Notes: generated from the sequence alone by a model not told the origin. Shown: positions 54,195 through 63,271, counted from the first letter of the stretch. The stretch: DNA of 64,000 bases from JAGLOK01 sp963677605 (GCA_963677605.2 CAXXDX010000007.1:1054001-1118000), one strand, 5' to 3'. Made by a program: numbers and translations.

Positions 54195-54392
54195 AAACGG
54201 ATATTTTACTATGATTTGGCGTATGACACTGTGGGAATCAGAGGGTGATTTTTGGCGTAATCTGAAAATTTTCAGTGGGACATATATGTGAGGCAGTGAA
54301 ATTAAGTGACACACAATATTGGAGGACAGGAATACCATAATATACCATTTTGATGTAAATTATATACAGCGTCATAGTAATACATTTGTATA

Positions 54393-54506
54393 AGAATAGG
54401 TTATGGGGTGGCTAACTTGCGTATTTCGGTGGGATTTGAACTGTTCAAGTCCGCTGGAAGACGCATGGTTATTACTTGATTGTAATTATCATAACAAAAA
54501 TTAACA
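54393..54506. other. Element-specific segment with tRNA T-arm-like sequence
   Basis: This stretch replaces an unrelated, shorter one in IME1. It contains GGTGGGATTTGAAC (54428-54441), one mismatch from the reverse complement of the tRNA-Leu T-arm, next to GTTCAAGTCC (54443-54452), which matches the tRNA in forward orientation. It may be part of the right attachment site; chance is not excluded. Confidence 0.35.
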
Positions 54507-54551
54507 CTAAAAAAGCTAACGCATAGTTTGAGGATGTGTCAGCTTTTTTAG
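54507..54551. terminator. Bidirectional terminator-like hairpin between IME2 and IS110
   Basis: CTAAAAAAGCT (54507-54517) and AGCTTTTTTAG (54541-54551), homologous to 19654-19698 with a compensating base-pair change. Confidence 0.6.
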
Positions 54552-54579
54552 TAATTTAAGTTTAATCTATTGTAAAAAA

Positions 54580-54917
54580 GGGCTTGGGAATTCCCAACAA
54601 GTTTGCGTTTGTACGTACAAATGCGATGCTTGCTGGTACAGTAATTGATATAGTAGTTTATGTTTTGTTTTAGGTGATAAGATTGACCCAGCCAATGTAA
54701 TATAATGAATCTAGGATGATGATATGGAACATGATGCTTGCTGGGTTTTCAATGGATTTGAAATTACCCTTAAACTAGACTATTCCACTCATTCTAATGG
54801 GAATTCATTGATTCGGTTGGTTGGGTTCAGTTTTATTGATTACCCGTGTAACAAGCCGGTATATTGATCCTAATTGAGAATGATTGAGTATCATCCAAAT
54901 CATTGTAGGAGGTCAGT
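54580..54917 (+). ncRNA. Putative bridge RNA region of the intact IS110 element
   Basis: 338 bp of non-coding sequence before the transposase. The palindrome TTGGGAATTCCCAA marks the left edge; a hairpin GCGTTTGTACGTACAAATGC lies at 54605-54624; ACCCAGC (54686-54692) pairs fully with GCTGGGT (54740-54746); and AATGATT/AATCATT form a stem just before the ribosome site. Seven differences from the IME1 copy are visible over this length. The location fits the guide RNA of IS110-group recombinases. Confidence 0.5.
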
Positions 54918-56204
54918 ATGAATAATAAACTTGTAGCAGGCGTTGATGTTAGCAAATATTTTAGTGACATGTGCATCTTGGCACCAGACAATACTATCTA
55001 TGCTCGTGTAAAAATCTATCATGATATAACGAGCATGGAAAGATCTCTAACTTTCTTAGAAAAAGGGAACAATGCATATAATGATAAACCGGTTATTGTT
55101 ATGGAATCAACAGCTCATTACCATCGCTTACTAGAACAATTTTACCAAAAGAATGGATATGATGTAATAATTATTAACCCAATGCAGTCACATGCAATAA
55201 ATAACTACAAAATCAGAAAAGTTAAAAATGACAAAGCAGATGCCTTGAAAATTGCACAGCTTTATCGATTACAGAGCATCAGTCCAACAAAAACTATATG
55301 TACAGAATTGATGAATATAAGAGATCTGTGTCGAGAGCGACGAAAACTAATTAATTTACGAACTAGCTATGCCAATCAGCTTACAGCGTTACTTGATCAA
55401 GCATTTCCTGGCTATGATAAACTATTTAGTTGTATATATAGTGGCTCTTCTCTGGCACTTCTGTCTATGTATCCAACACCAAAAGATGTTTTAACTGCAC
55501 GAAAGAGTCAGTTGATAAAGGTTATTGGTCTTGGGGCAAAACGCGGGGAAAAGTCAGAGTACGGTCTTAAGAAAGCTACAGCTTTCATAGAAGCTGCTAA
55601 GCAGGTTATTGAAATATGTATTGATCGATATTCATTTGATTTGCTAATTAAATCGCAAGCTAATATGCTGAAATCTTTAATTGAAAATATCAAGACATTA
55701 GAAGAAGTGATTGACCAGCTTACTTTCAGCAATGATTTTATTAACCACAACATTCAGCTCCTTACTACTATTCCTGGTATCGGAAGATATTCTGCGACTG
55801 TTATTCTTTCTGAAATTGGTGACTTCACTTCCTTTAAGAGGGCGAAGCAATTAGTTGCGTTTTGCGGTCTTGATCCCGGCACAAGTCAGTCGGGGTTGTA
55901 TACATCAACTGGAAATAAGATAAGCAAGAGAGGCTCGTCTCATATTAGAGCAATTCTGGATATGATGTGTACGCATTTTGCAGTTCATCCTATGAGAACC
56001 ATTGATCCGATTAATCCAGTGCTTGCCGAATATTACAACAAGAAAAGGAAAAATAAGCCGCCTAGAGTCGCAAAATGTGCTGCTATGCGCAAGATGATTT
56101 CATATATCTTTTCTGTTCTGAAACATCAACAGCCATTTGAGATTCGGTTGCCACAACGGCATTGTGAAGAGATGGGATTATCTTCTAAAGATTCTGCAGC
56201 TTAG
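54918..56204 (+). CDS. IS110 family transposase (bridge-RNA-type recombinase)
   Basis: 428 residues, ATG behind AGGAGG. The N-terminal RuvC-like DEDD domain has D10 (G-V-D-V-S-K), E63 (V-M-E-S-T), D105 and D108 (N-D-K-A-D-A). The C-terminal Transposase_20 domain has T-I-P-G-I-G-R-Y-S-A-T, F-C-G-L-D-P-G-T-S-Q-S-G with Ser325 as the likely catalytic serine, and S-K-R-G-S-S-H-I-R. Length and motifs are complete, so the element appears active. IS110 enzymes recombine DNA guided by an RNA from the element's non-coding end. It lies just outside IME2 at the position where IME1 carries its truncated copy. Confidence 0.94.
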   Translation: MNNKLVAGVDVSKYFSDMCILAPDNTIYARVKIYHDITSMERSLTFLEKGNNAYNDKPVIVMESTAHYHRLLEQFYQKNGYDVIIINPMQSHAINNYKIRKVKNDKADALKIAQLYRLQSISPTKTICTELMNIRDLCRERRKLINLRTSYANQLTALLDQAFPGYDKLFSCIYSGSSLALLSMYPTPKDVLTARKSQLIKVIGLGAKRGEKSEYGLKKATAFIEAAKQVIEICIDRYSFDLLIKSQANMLKSLIENIKTLEEVIDQLTFSNDFINHNIQLLTTIPGIGRYSATVILSEIGDFTSFKRAKQLVAFCGLDPGTSQSGLYTSTGNKISKRGSSHIRAILDMMCTHFAVHPMRTIDPINPVLAEYYNKKRKNKPPRVAKCAAMRKMISYIFSVLKHQQPFEIRLPQRHCEEMGLSSKDSAA

Positions 56205-56460
56205 CTGTTTTTTGCTTGACAATTGCTTAGTTGGTCTGAGTCAAAAGTATATTGAGCTATGTATTTAGAATAATGAATACTGTAAAAGTATGTTGAAAGA
56301 TAACTATGTAGACTTGATGATAAAAGATGATTATTAAGTAAATTATTTATTCTTATTAACTTGAGTATTATGAAGCATAATGATATTATTATGTATAATA
56401 AATGTAAAAAAAGTATGTAAAACTTAATAATGCAATTATTGTATTTAAAATGGAGTTATT

Positions 56461-56883
56461 TTGTATAAAAAAGAAAAAACCGCAGATATAGAAAATATAT
56501 TGGGAACAGAAAAAGGGTTAAAAAAATATTTAGATCAATATAACCATCAAAATGTTACTGAAGTAGATACATTGTTATATCAAATATTGGAAAACAAAAA
56601 AATAAAGCAATCATATCTAATAAAAAGATCTGGGGTTAGCAGAGTTTATGCTTATGAAGTTCTTAGAGGCACAAAACATCCTAGTAGGGACACATTGCTA
56701 AGATTCCTTATTACTTTATCCCTTGGGTTTGAAGAAATCCAACAAGCTTTGAAAGTCTTGAGTTATCCTATTTTATATGCAAAGAATAAGAGAGACGCAA
56801 TAATTATTTATGGGATTAAAACCAAATTAGATGTTGATCAGATATGTATACTGCTTTATGATTCAAAAAACGAAATTTTATGA
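56461..56883 (+). CDS. XRE-type helix-turn-helix protein
   Basis: 140 residues starting at TTG 56461 with GGAG seven bases upstream. A central lambda-repressor-like domain (about 38-95) shows I-K-Q-S-Y-L-I-K-R-S-G-V-S-R-V-Y-A-Y and P-S-R-D-T-L-L-R-F. The C-terminal 45 residues form a helical tail. It is the first gene of the phospho-signalling locus, about 80 bp before the first phosphatase, so it is a candidate regulator of that locus. The DNA site is unknown. Confidence 0.8.
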   Translation: MYKKEKTADIENILGTEKGLKKYLDQYNHQNVTEVDTLLYQILENKKIKQSYLIKRSGVSRVYAYEVLRGTKHPSRDTLLRFLITLSLGFEEIQQALKVLSYPILYAKNKRDAIIIYGIKTKLDVDQICILLYDSKNEIL

Positions 56884-56960
56884 TTGTAAGCTAAGAGCAT
56901 ACAACATCCTATTTTTTTTGTGATATTGTATTGTTATTCGAGAATAAGGAAGTAAAAGCT

Positions 56961-57695
56961 TTGAGTGTTATTTATGCGAGTATATCTAAAAAGGGAAGCA
57001 AATTATTAAATGAAGATAGTATCGGAATCAAACATAATAATTTCGAGTCTATTTTTATACTTGCTGATGGTTTGGGGGGACATAAAGGAGGGAGTAAAGC
57101 TTCACTGGCTGCAGCAACAATCTCTCAGGCAGTATTTGAAAGTTCAGATTTTTATGGATATGATTTAATAAGCAAGTGCTTTGAGTTAAGTCAGAAAGGT
57201 GTTTTAAGCTTACAATATGACTTGGGAGAAAAGAATACTTTAAAAACAACAATGGTTGTTTTACTAGTAGAAAATGGTGAAGCGACATGGGGTCACATTG
57301 GTGATTCAAGGTTGTATTTTTTTAAAAGTGGGAGGCTCTACATACGTACTATGGATCATAGTGTGCCTCAATTATTATGTAATGCAAAAGAAATTAATGA
57401 GAAACAAATACGTCATCATGAAGATAGAAACAAATTGTTAAAAGTAATAGGAATAAAATGGGATGGTCCGGAATATGACATGTTAAATAGTTCCTATAAA
57501 ATTAAAAGAGGAGATGCATTTTTGTTATGCACAGATGGATTTTGGGAATGGATTAATGAGAAAGAAATGCGTAGTTGCCTAAAAAGAGCGAGAAATCCTG
57601 AGCAATGGCTTAACCTTATGGAAAACAAAGTTGTTAAAAATGGTGCAGGAAACAATATGGATAATTATTCAGCCATTGCAGTAATGGTGAAATAG
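56961..57695 (+). CDS. PP2C-type Ser/Thr protein phosphatase (first copy)
   Basis: About 245 residues from TTG 56961 behind AAGGAAG; a longer frame from 56931 has no good ribosome site. PP2C metal motifs in order: N-E-D-S, A-D-G-L-G-G-H-K-G-G, H-I-G-D-S-R-L-Y-F, C-T-D-G-F-W-E-W and M-D-N-Y-S-A-I. No membrane segment, so it is cytoplasmic. It should oppose the kinase encoded three genes later. It is about 27 bp upstream of the vWA gene. Confidence 0.9.
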   Translation: MSVIYASISKKGSKLLNEDSIGIKHNNFESIFILADGLGGHKGGSKASLAAATISQAVFESSDFYGYDLISKCFELSQKGVLSLQYDLGEKNTLKTTMVVLLVENGEATWGHIGDSRLYFFKSGRLYIRTMDHSVPQLLCNAKEINEKQIRHHEDRNKLLKVIGIKWDGPEYDMLNSSYKIKRGDAFLLCTDGFWEWINEKEMRSCLKRARNPEQWLNLMENKVVKNGAGNNMDNYSAIAVMVK

Positions 57696-57721
57696 ATATA
57701 AAAAATAGAAGAGGAATTAAG

Positions 57722-59110
57722 ATGAAAAAAATAATATTGGTTTTATTGGTTTTAGTTTTATTTGTTATATGCTTACACAATGAAAATGCACAAGCGGAAA
57801 GCCTATATCGCATGGAAATTGAAAGAGTTGACAACAATATGCCACATATTGACATCATAATAAGTTTCAAAAATAAAAACAACGAAGTAATCTATAATCA
57901 GGATATTGATGTTCAATATTTTTCTAGTTATATTAATACAAAAGAGCTAACCGTAACTGATTGTTACCCCTTAAATTCTTTGTATGGATCATGTTATTAT
58001 TTTTTAGTAGATATTTCAGAGTCTGTTCATAATAGTGAAATGGAAATAGTAAAGAATGAACTGATAAACTTTATAAATGATAAACTAAGGGATGATGATA
58101 AGATATTTATATATACATACGGTGATGAGGTGAATTTAATAATTGATGAAGATACACCTCTAAATGAGTATGTTGATATTATTAATAATATTGAAAGATC
58201 CTCTGAGAATACCAGGCTGAACAAATGTTTGGATATGGTTATTAAAGAAGCAGAAAATCTTAATAATGATACTATAAAACAAAAAGCAATTATCATAATT
58301 GGAGATGGTATTGATGATACTGATATTGAAGGAGACAAGAGTTTAGCCGAGATAAAAAGTGACATAGATTTTCCTAAATATCAGATTTTCCCAATGATTT
58401 TTGATCGTTCAAATTCTGGCGTAAATCAGGAGTTTATGGAATTAGCGGATATTACTAATGGTGTTTTTAATATCATAAACAAAAATTCAATATCCGATTC
58501 ATTTTTATTGGTAAATAATTACATGAATTCTACATTTATTGTAGAAGCAGAAACTAACAACAATATTGTTAGTTTAAAAGATGATGAATTAAAATTGCTT
58601 TATACAAGCAATGAGTATGAATATGAAGATGCATATATTTTTATAAATGATAAATGGGTAATTGATAATACTCCACCACAAGTAAGTAAAATAGATGAAA
58701 TCGGTGACACAAAAATTCAATTAAATTTTTCTGAGCCACTTGAAAATGCTGAAATATTGGAAAACTATATATTAACAGACGATGAAGACAACATTATAAA
58801 AATATTATCTACAGTATACAATGAAAAGAATAATTCAGTCATATTGGAATGTGATCAAGATTTATATAATGGTAACTATCAACTAAATATAAATAATATA
58901 CATGATGTATCAATGGAAGAAAACTTAATTGATAATCTTCCCTTGAGTATTGAAATACATAATAATCCTAAAGTAACGGAGAATACAAAATTTAAAAACA
59001 ATGTAAATCGAATATATAGATATAAATGGGTATTCGCAATAGCCTTTATAGTGATTATTGTTGTAATTATTATGCTGCTGCTAATCATTAGGAAAAAGAA
59101 AAATGTCTAA
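57722..59110 (+). CDS. Secreted/membrane von Willebrand factor A-domain protein
   Basis: 462 residues: signal peptide (about 1-26, ending A-Q-A), vWA domain (about 90-270) with an intact MIDAS start D-I-S-E-S (Asp97, Ser99, Ser101) and I-G-D-G-I-D-D, a further beta-rich region (L-N-F-S-E-P-L-E resembles a bacterial Ig-like module), and a C-terminal membrane helix (about 434-455) with a short K-K-K-N-V tail inside. The adhesive domain thus faces outward. It overlaps the kinase start by eight bases, so external binding and internal kinase are probably linked. Unlike TerY-type vWA proteins, it is exported. Confidence 0.85.
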   Translation: MKKIILVLLVLVLFVICLHNENAQAESLYRMEIERVDNNMPHIDIIISFKNKNNEVIYNQDIDVQYFSSYINTKELTVTDCYPLNSLYGSCYYFLVDISESVHNSEMEIVKNELINFINDKLRDDDKIFIYTYGDEVNLIIDEDTPLNEYVDIINNIERSSENTRLNKCLDMVIKEAENLNNDTIKQKAIIIIGDGIDDTDIEGDKSLAEIKSDIDFPKYQIFPMIFDRSNSGVNQEFMELADITNGVFNIINKNSISDSFLLVNNYMNSTFIVEAETNNNIVSLKDDELKLLYTSNEYEYEDAYIFINDKWVIDNTPPQVSKIDEIGDTKIQLNFSEPLENAEILENYILTDDEDNIIKILSTVYNEKNNSVILECDQDLYNGNYQLNINNIHDVSMEENLIDNLPLSIEIHNNPKVTENTKFKNNVNRIYRYKWVFAIAFIVIIVVIIMLLLIIRKKKNV

Positions 59111-60476
59111 TAATTTATGTTCAAATTGTTTTAATAATACCAAGAGTGTTGTGTGTGAAAAGTGTGGATTTAAAATTCAACGGAATGCAGATAGTGCACT
59201 GCAGGTTGGATTTGTAATTAATAATCGTTATGTAATAGGTAGAGTTTTAGGTATAGGCGGATTTGGTATTACATACAAAGCGATGGATGTAGGAACAAGT
59301 AAGGCTTGCGCAATTAAGGAATACTATCCTTCTTCACTTGTGTATAGGAATAAAAAAACAGGAAACATTAATGTTTCGAACTCACAAGATTCAGAGAAAT
59401 ATAAAATTGGATTACAGAGATTTTTTACTGAAATTCAAATCTTAAGCTTATTAAATGATTGTCCTGATGCTGTAGAAGTAACTGATTATGCACAAATGAA
59501 TAATAGTGCATATATGATTATGGAATTTTTAGATGGTGACACTCTTAATAAGATAGTAAATAGTTCATCGTATATTAATTATAATAAGAAACTAGAAATA
59601 TTATTGAGCGTTTCTAAAGCATTAAGAAAAATTCATGAAAAAGGATTGCTTCACAGAGATATTAGTCCTGACAATATATTTATTACAAAGAAAGGTGAGA
59701 CTAAACTTATTGATTTCGGTGCAGCACGGTATTATGTAGGAGAAGCAAGTAGAGGGCTGTCTGTAGTTTTAAAACCTGGGTTTGCTCCGCCAGAACAATA
59801 TTCAAAAAAAGGCAAACAAGGACCATGGACTGATATTTATGCATTAGCATCAACATTTTATTATATTGCTTCAGGTGTAAAAGTACCACCTTCAGTAGAG
59901 CGATTAAAGGATGATAAGATATACAAATTACATGAGTTGGCACCTGAAGTTTCTATAGAAGTTTCAAGAGCAGTTCATAAAGCACTTCAGTTAGATCAGA
60001 ATAAACGTTTTTGCACTATAACTGAATTTCTAATAGCTTTAGATATTCAGCAGAATACTGAGAGACAATTATTGCCTAAGCTAGAAGATTCTTATGGAAT
60101 ATTGGACAGGATTTTAGGTTTTATAAATAGAATTTTAAAAAGCATTTTTAAAAGAAAAAAGATAAAAATCAATGAGGAACCATATATTGAATTTAATGGG
60201 AGAAAGATCTGCTTATTGCCAGGGATTCCTTTTTTGATAGGGAGAGCTGACTACTGTGACTTAGTTGTACCAAATGTTGATAATATAAGTAGAGTACATT
60301 GCACTATATCTTATAATACTCAAACTGGAAGTTTTGAGTTGACTGACAGTTCAAGTAATGGAACATTTGATTTTTACGATAATAGGTATCAACGCGATAA
60401 TATGTATGAACTTGACGTGAATTCAATGTTTTATATTTACAATAAAAAATTTATGCTTAAGGTTGGTGTTGAATAG
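59103..60476 (+). CDS. Ser/Thr protein kinase with zinc ribbon and C-terminal FHA domain
   Basis: 457 residues. A zinc ribbon (Cys6, Cys9, Cys18, Cys21) precedes a Hanks-type kinase domain (about 42-315) with glycine loop G-I-G-G-F-G-I-T-Y, Lys72 in A-I-K-E-Y, catalytic H-R-D at 184-186, Asn191 and D-F-G at 204-206. After a basic linker, an FHA domain (about 360-450) shows G-R at 380-381, S-R-V-H at 396-399 and S-S-N-G-T at 417-421, all expected phosphothreonine-binding residues. No membrane helix and no PASTA repeats, so it is not the usual PrkC of Firmicutes. Coupled to the vWA gene upstream and PP2C downstream. Confidence 0.93.
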   Translation: MSNNLCSNCFNNTKSVVCEKCGFKIQRNADSALQVGFVINNRYVIGRVLGIGGFGITYKAMDVGTSKACAIKEYYPSSLVYRNKKTGNINVSNSQDSEKYKIGLQRFFTEIQILSLLNDCPDAVEVTDYAQMNNSAYMIMEFLDGDTLNKIVNSSSYINYNKKLEILLSVSKALRKIHEKGLLHRDISPDNIFITKKGETKLIDFGAARYYVGEASRGLSVVLKPGFAPPEQYSKKGKQGPWTDIYALASTFYYIASGVKVPPSVERLKDDKIYKLHELAPEVSIEVSRAVHKALQLDQNKRFCTITEFLIALDIQQNTERQLLPKLEDSYGILDRILGFINRILKSIFKRKKIKINEEPYIEFNGRKICLLPGIPFLIGRADYCDLVVPNVDNISRVHCTISYNTQTGSFELTDSSSNGTFDFYDNRYQRDNMYELDVNSMFYIYNKKFMLKVGVE

Positions 60477-60478
60477 AA

Positions 60479-61417
60479 ATGCTAGAAATGTTTACTTCTC
60501 AGAAATCAGTTTTTCAAATATTAGAGTTCTCTGTTGTATTGATTGTTTTAGAATATATTTTTTATAAAACATATATGGTTTTCAGGAAATATAATCTATT
60601 ACCTTTTAATAAAAAAAGCAATAAAAAGTTATCAGATTATAAAGATGCTAACCTTCCAGAGAATTTGGATATTGGTTATGCATCTGATATAGGAAAGCGA
60701 GAGTATCAGCAAGACACCATATATATTCCTTCAAGAATTCATAAATTAGATATAGAAGAAAAGGGTTATTTTACTATTTTATGCGATGGTATGGGAGGTA
60801 TGGAACATGGAGATATTGCAAGCAAAACGGCATGTCGTGAAATTGCTGCAGCATACTATGGTGGAATATATAGAGGAACTTTTAAGAAAGTAATTGAACA
60901 AATAGTACACACGGTAGATAAAGCTATAGCAGGGATAAAAAATTCTCATGGGAAAAAGGCGAATACGGGCACAACTATGATTTGCTCATTAGTTAAAGAC
61001 AACAAACTTTTATGGGCTTCAGTGGGCGATAGTAGAATATATCATGTCAGAGATAATAATATTAGGATGATGACAAGAGACCACAATTATGCATTACAAC
61101 TTATTTCTTCAGGAGTATCAGAAGAAGAAGCATTTAATAACCCTAAAAGTCAAGCTCTAATAAGTTATATAGGTATGGGTGCTGTAAGAATTATTGATGT
61201 TGGTAGTTGTACAAATTTGGAGGATCAGGATGTTATTTTGATGTGTAGTGATGGAGTTTATGGGACACTTTATGAAAGTAAAATAGTAGAGATAATTAAT
61301 AAATACAAAGATAATATGAGTTTGTGTGCAAATATGTTGATTTCTGAAGTTTTGGAAATGGATAAAAACGGACAAGACAATACATCAGCTATTGTTATGA
61401 AGTATAAGACTATTTAA
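60479..61417 (+). CDS. Membrane-anchored PP2C-type phosphatase (second copy)
   Basis: 312 residues beginning two bases after the kinase stop. One membrane segment (about 12-34), then a cytoplasmic PP2C domain with Q-Q-D-T (Asp79), C-D-G-M-G-G-M-E-H-G, S-V-G-D-S-R-I-Y, C-S-D-G-V-Y-G and G-Q-D-N-T-S-A-I. A soluble and an anchored phosphatase in one locus is unusual; the two may have different substrates or sites of action. Confidence 0.9.
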   Translation: MLEMFTSQKSVFQILEFSVVLIVLEYIFYKTYMVFRKYNLLPFNKKSNKKLSDYKDANLPENLDIGYASDIGKREYQQDTIYIPSRIHKLDIEEKGYFTILCDGMGGMEHGDIASKTACREIAAAYYGGIYRGTFKKVIEQIVHTVDKAIAGIKNSHGKKANTGTTMICSLVKDNKLLWASVGDSRIYHVRDNNIRMMTRDHNYALQLISSGVSEEEAFNNPKSQALISYIGMGAVRIIDVGSCTNLEDQDVILMCSDGVYGTLYESKIVEIINKYKDNMSLCANMLISEVLEMDKNGQDNTSAIVMKYKTI

Positions 61418-61434
61418 TAAAGAGAGGCAAGATT

Positions 61435-62037
61435 ATGGATTTAAAAAGATGTAAAAATGGGCACTTTTATGACGCAGAAAAGTATAGCAATTGTCCGCAT
61501 TGTGATGGTGGATATGGAATGAATCCGACAATTACAATACCTTCTGATCCAGGGAATGATTCTGTAACCATCCCTGGGATTGAACAAGAACCAACAATAC
61601 CAGATATAGGAGCGACTTTAGGTAATAATAAAGGAAATGTGACGATATCATACTATGAAGATCTTGGAGAGGAACAGCCTGTTGTAGGATGGCTTGTATG
61701 CATTAAAGGTAAAAATCTTGGTAAAGATTTTAGGCTTACAGCAGAAAGGAACAATATTGGTCGTGATATGGACATGGATATTGTTTTAGATGATAATTCG
61801 GTTTCAAGAGAAAAACACGCAATAGTTTCTTACGATCATGTAAATAATATATTTACAGCGTTATCTGGGATGTCAGGATCAAATTACTATTTAAACGGGA
61901 ATCCTGTTTATATGCCTACTCCTATGAGTGCTTATGATATATTGTCTGTTGGAAAAACTGATTTGCTTTTTATTCCTTTTTGCAGTGAAAAATTTACTTG
62001 GGATACATTAATGGAGGATAAAAAAGATGAAAAATAA
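61435..62037 (+). CDS. FHA-domain protein with cysteine knuckle and TIP-rich segment
   Basis: 200 residues, ATG behind GAGAGG. A short Cys/His start (Cys6, His10, Cys20, His22, Cys23) resembles a zinc knuckle. Residues about 30-60 repeat T-I-P or V-T-I-P four times, a possible kinase substrate region like the phosphorylated N-terminus of GarA-type proteins. The FHA domain (about 85-185) has G-R at 109-110, S-R-E-K-H at 124-128 and N-G at 154-155. Soluble. It overlaps the next gene by 11 bases. Confidence 0.87.
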   Translation: MDLKRCKNGHFYDAEKYSNCPHCDGGYGMNPTITIPSDPGNDSVTIPGIEQEPTIPDIGATLGNNKGNVTISYYEDLGEEQPVVGWLVCIKGKNLGKDFRLTAERNNIGRDMDMDIVLDDNSVSREKHAIVSYDHVNNIFTALSGMSGSNYYLNGNPVYMPTPMSAYDILSVGKTDLLFIPFCSEKFTWDTLMEDKKDEK

Positions 62038-63175
62038 TCGAAACAAAGTTCTAATAATTTTAGGAATTTTAGTCGTACTATTATTTTCAGGATGTAGTGC
62101 CCCCGGTGCAGGATATCCAATATACAGCGAATATGAGTTTACTTCACAAGGGCAGATTGTGTATCATGAGTCGTTGTCAGAACTTGCATTTACTGATGAT
62201 CCTTTAGTATGGCAAATACTTCAAGCGATAGATCCACAACAATTTCAAACGGAAATTGATGAGCAGTTAAAATATGAAATTGCAGGCTATGATAGATCAA
62301 ATATTAAAATTTATAATGATCGATTCTATATTGGCTTTTACACTGATTATTCTGAGAACATATTAGTTTCAGATATTTTTACCTTAGATCAAGATGTTTA
62401 TAGTAAATATGTAGAGCCGGCTGTAGTTATAAAAACGGGTGACATTAACCACAAAAATGTTAGTGAAATAGAAGAAGTTGCAGATTATAGTGTAGTATTT
62501 ATGGAAAGTGGCTTTAGTCCGCTTGAAAACGCTTCAATAGATAATGTAGACATTGGTCTTGATAGTTTGATTCCTCAATTTAATGAAGAGTTAATGGATT
62601 TTACACAAGAACACATAAGAATACCCGGAAAAGTTTATTACCTATCTGATAATTTCGAAATAGTAAGTTACAATATTATAACTGGAGAAACTCTTTTGAG
62701 AGGATCAACGCTGGATGATGATACTTGTATATTGTTTAAATATGGTATGCCTAAAACAGTTCGGTTATTAATTGCTGGAGTTATTGCTTTACTATTGATT
62801 ATCATTCTAATTACTCTATTCTCAAAATTAACTGGTGTAAGTATGGGGAATAGCGGTAAAGGTGGAGTTGTAGTGGGTATTCGCGGAAAGTATAAGGATG
62901 CAAATTTTAAAATTAAGAAAAATGAAACAATTGTTTTAGGAAGAGATCCGATGTCATGCAATGTTGTTTTTTCTGAGGATGATGAAAAGATTAGCAGAAA
63001 ACACTGTACAATTCAATACAATTACTCAAATAACACATACATTGTACAAGATTATTCTAAAAACGGTGTATTCAATCATAGTGGAGACAAAATAGAAAAT
63101 GGTAAAAACAACATTCTGCCACGCGGCTCGGTAATATATTTAGGTAATCGTGATAACATGTTCCGTTTAAATTAA
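62027..63175 (+). CDS. FHA-domain lipoprotein with internal membrane helix
   Basis: 382 residues. The N-terminus carries a lipobox L-F-S-G-C (Cys23). A region of about 210 residues without recognised family follows, then a strong membrane helix (about 242-264) and a C-terminal FHA domain (about 285-380) with L-G-R-D, S-R-K-H-C and K-N-G-V-F. If the lipobox is used, the middle region is outside and the FHA domain inside, making a transmembrane phosphothreonine receptor. The alternative is that the N-terminal segment is simply a first membrane helix, with the same topology. Confidence 0.83.
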   Translation: MKNNRNKVLIILGILVVLLFSGCSAPGAGYPIYSEYEFTSQGQIVYHESLSELAFTDDPLVWQILQAIDPQQFQTEIDEQLKYEIAGYDRSNIKIYNDRFYIGFYTDYSENILVSDIFTLDQDVYSKYVEPAVVIKTGDINHKNVSEIEEVADYSVVFMESGFSPLENASIDNVDIGLDSLIPQFNEELMDFTQEHIRIPGKVYYLSDNFEIVSYNIITGETLLRGSTLDDDTCILFKYGMPKTVRLLIAGVIALLLIIILITLFSKLTGVSMGNSGKGGVVVGIRGKYKDANFKIKKNETIVLGRDPMSCNVVFSEDDEKISRKHCTIQYNYSNNTYIVQDYSKNGVFNHSGDKIENGKNNILPRGSVIYLGNRDNMFRLN

Positions 63176-63200
63176 CCTAAAATAAACCACACTAATATTT

Positions 63201-63245
63201 GGTTGCACAGTAATATTTATTCTTAAAAAAGTATACTGTGTGACC
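63201..63245. promoter_or_regulatory. Inverted repeat between FHA lipoprotein and repeat protein
   Basis: GGTTGCACAGTA (63201-63212) and TACTGTGTGACC (63234-63245) pair at 10 of 12 positions around a 21-base AT-rich loop. No T-run. It may be an attenuator or an operator for the last gene. Confidence 0.4.
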
Positions 63246-63271
63246 AATCTATCTTAATGGGAGGCATAAAA

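Larger units (their letters stand above)
49032..54392 (-). mobile_element. Integrative mobilizable element IME2 (backbone)
   Basis: Same gene order, orientation and spacing as IME1: array, repA-like, mobC, relaxase, small ORF, integrase, attachment sequence. Relaxase, MobC and RepA are near-identical to IME1, while the integrase end differs strongly. The distal limit is set where similarity with IME1 drops. Confidence 0.75.

Noticed and set aside
57722..60476. TerY phosphorylation triad (vWA, PP2C, kinase) of tellurite/stress systems
   Set aside because: The vWA protein has a signal peptide and a C-terminal membrane helix, and no TerC/TerD genes are present, so the match is only in domain names.
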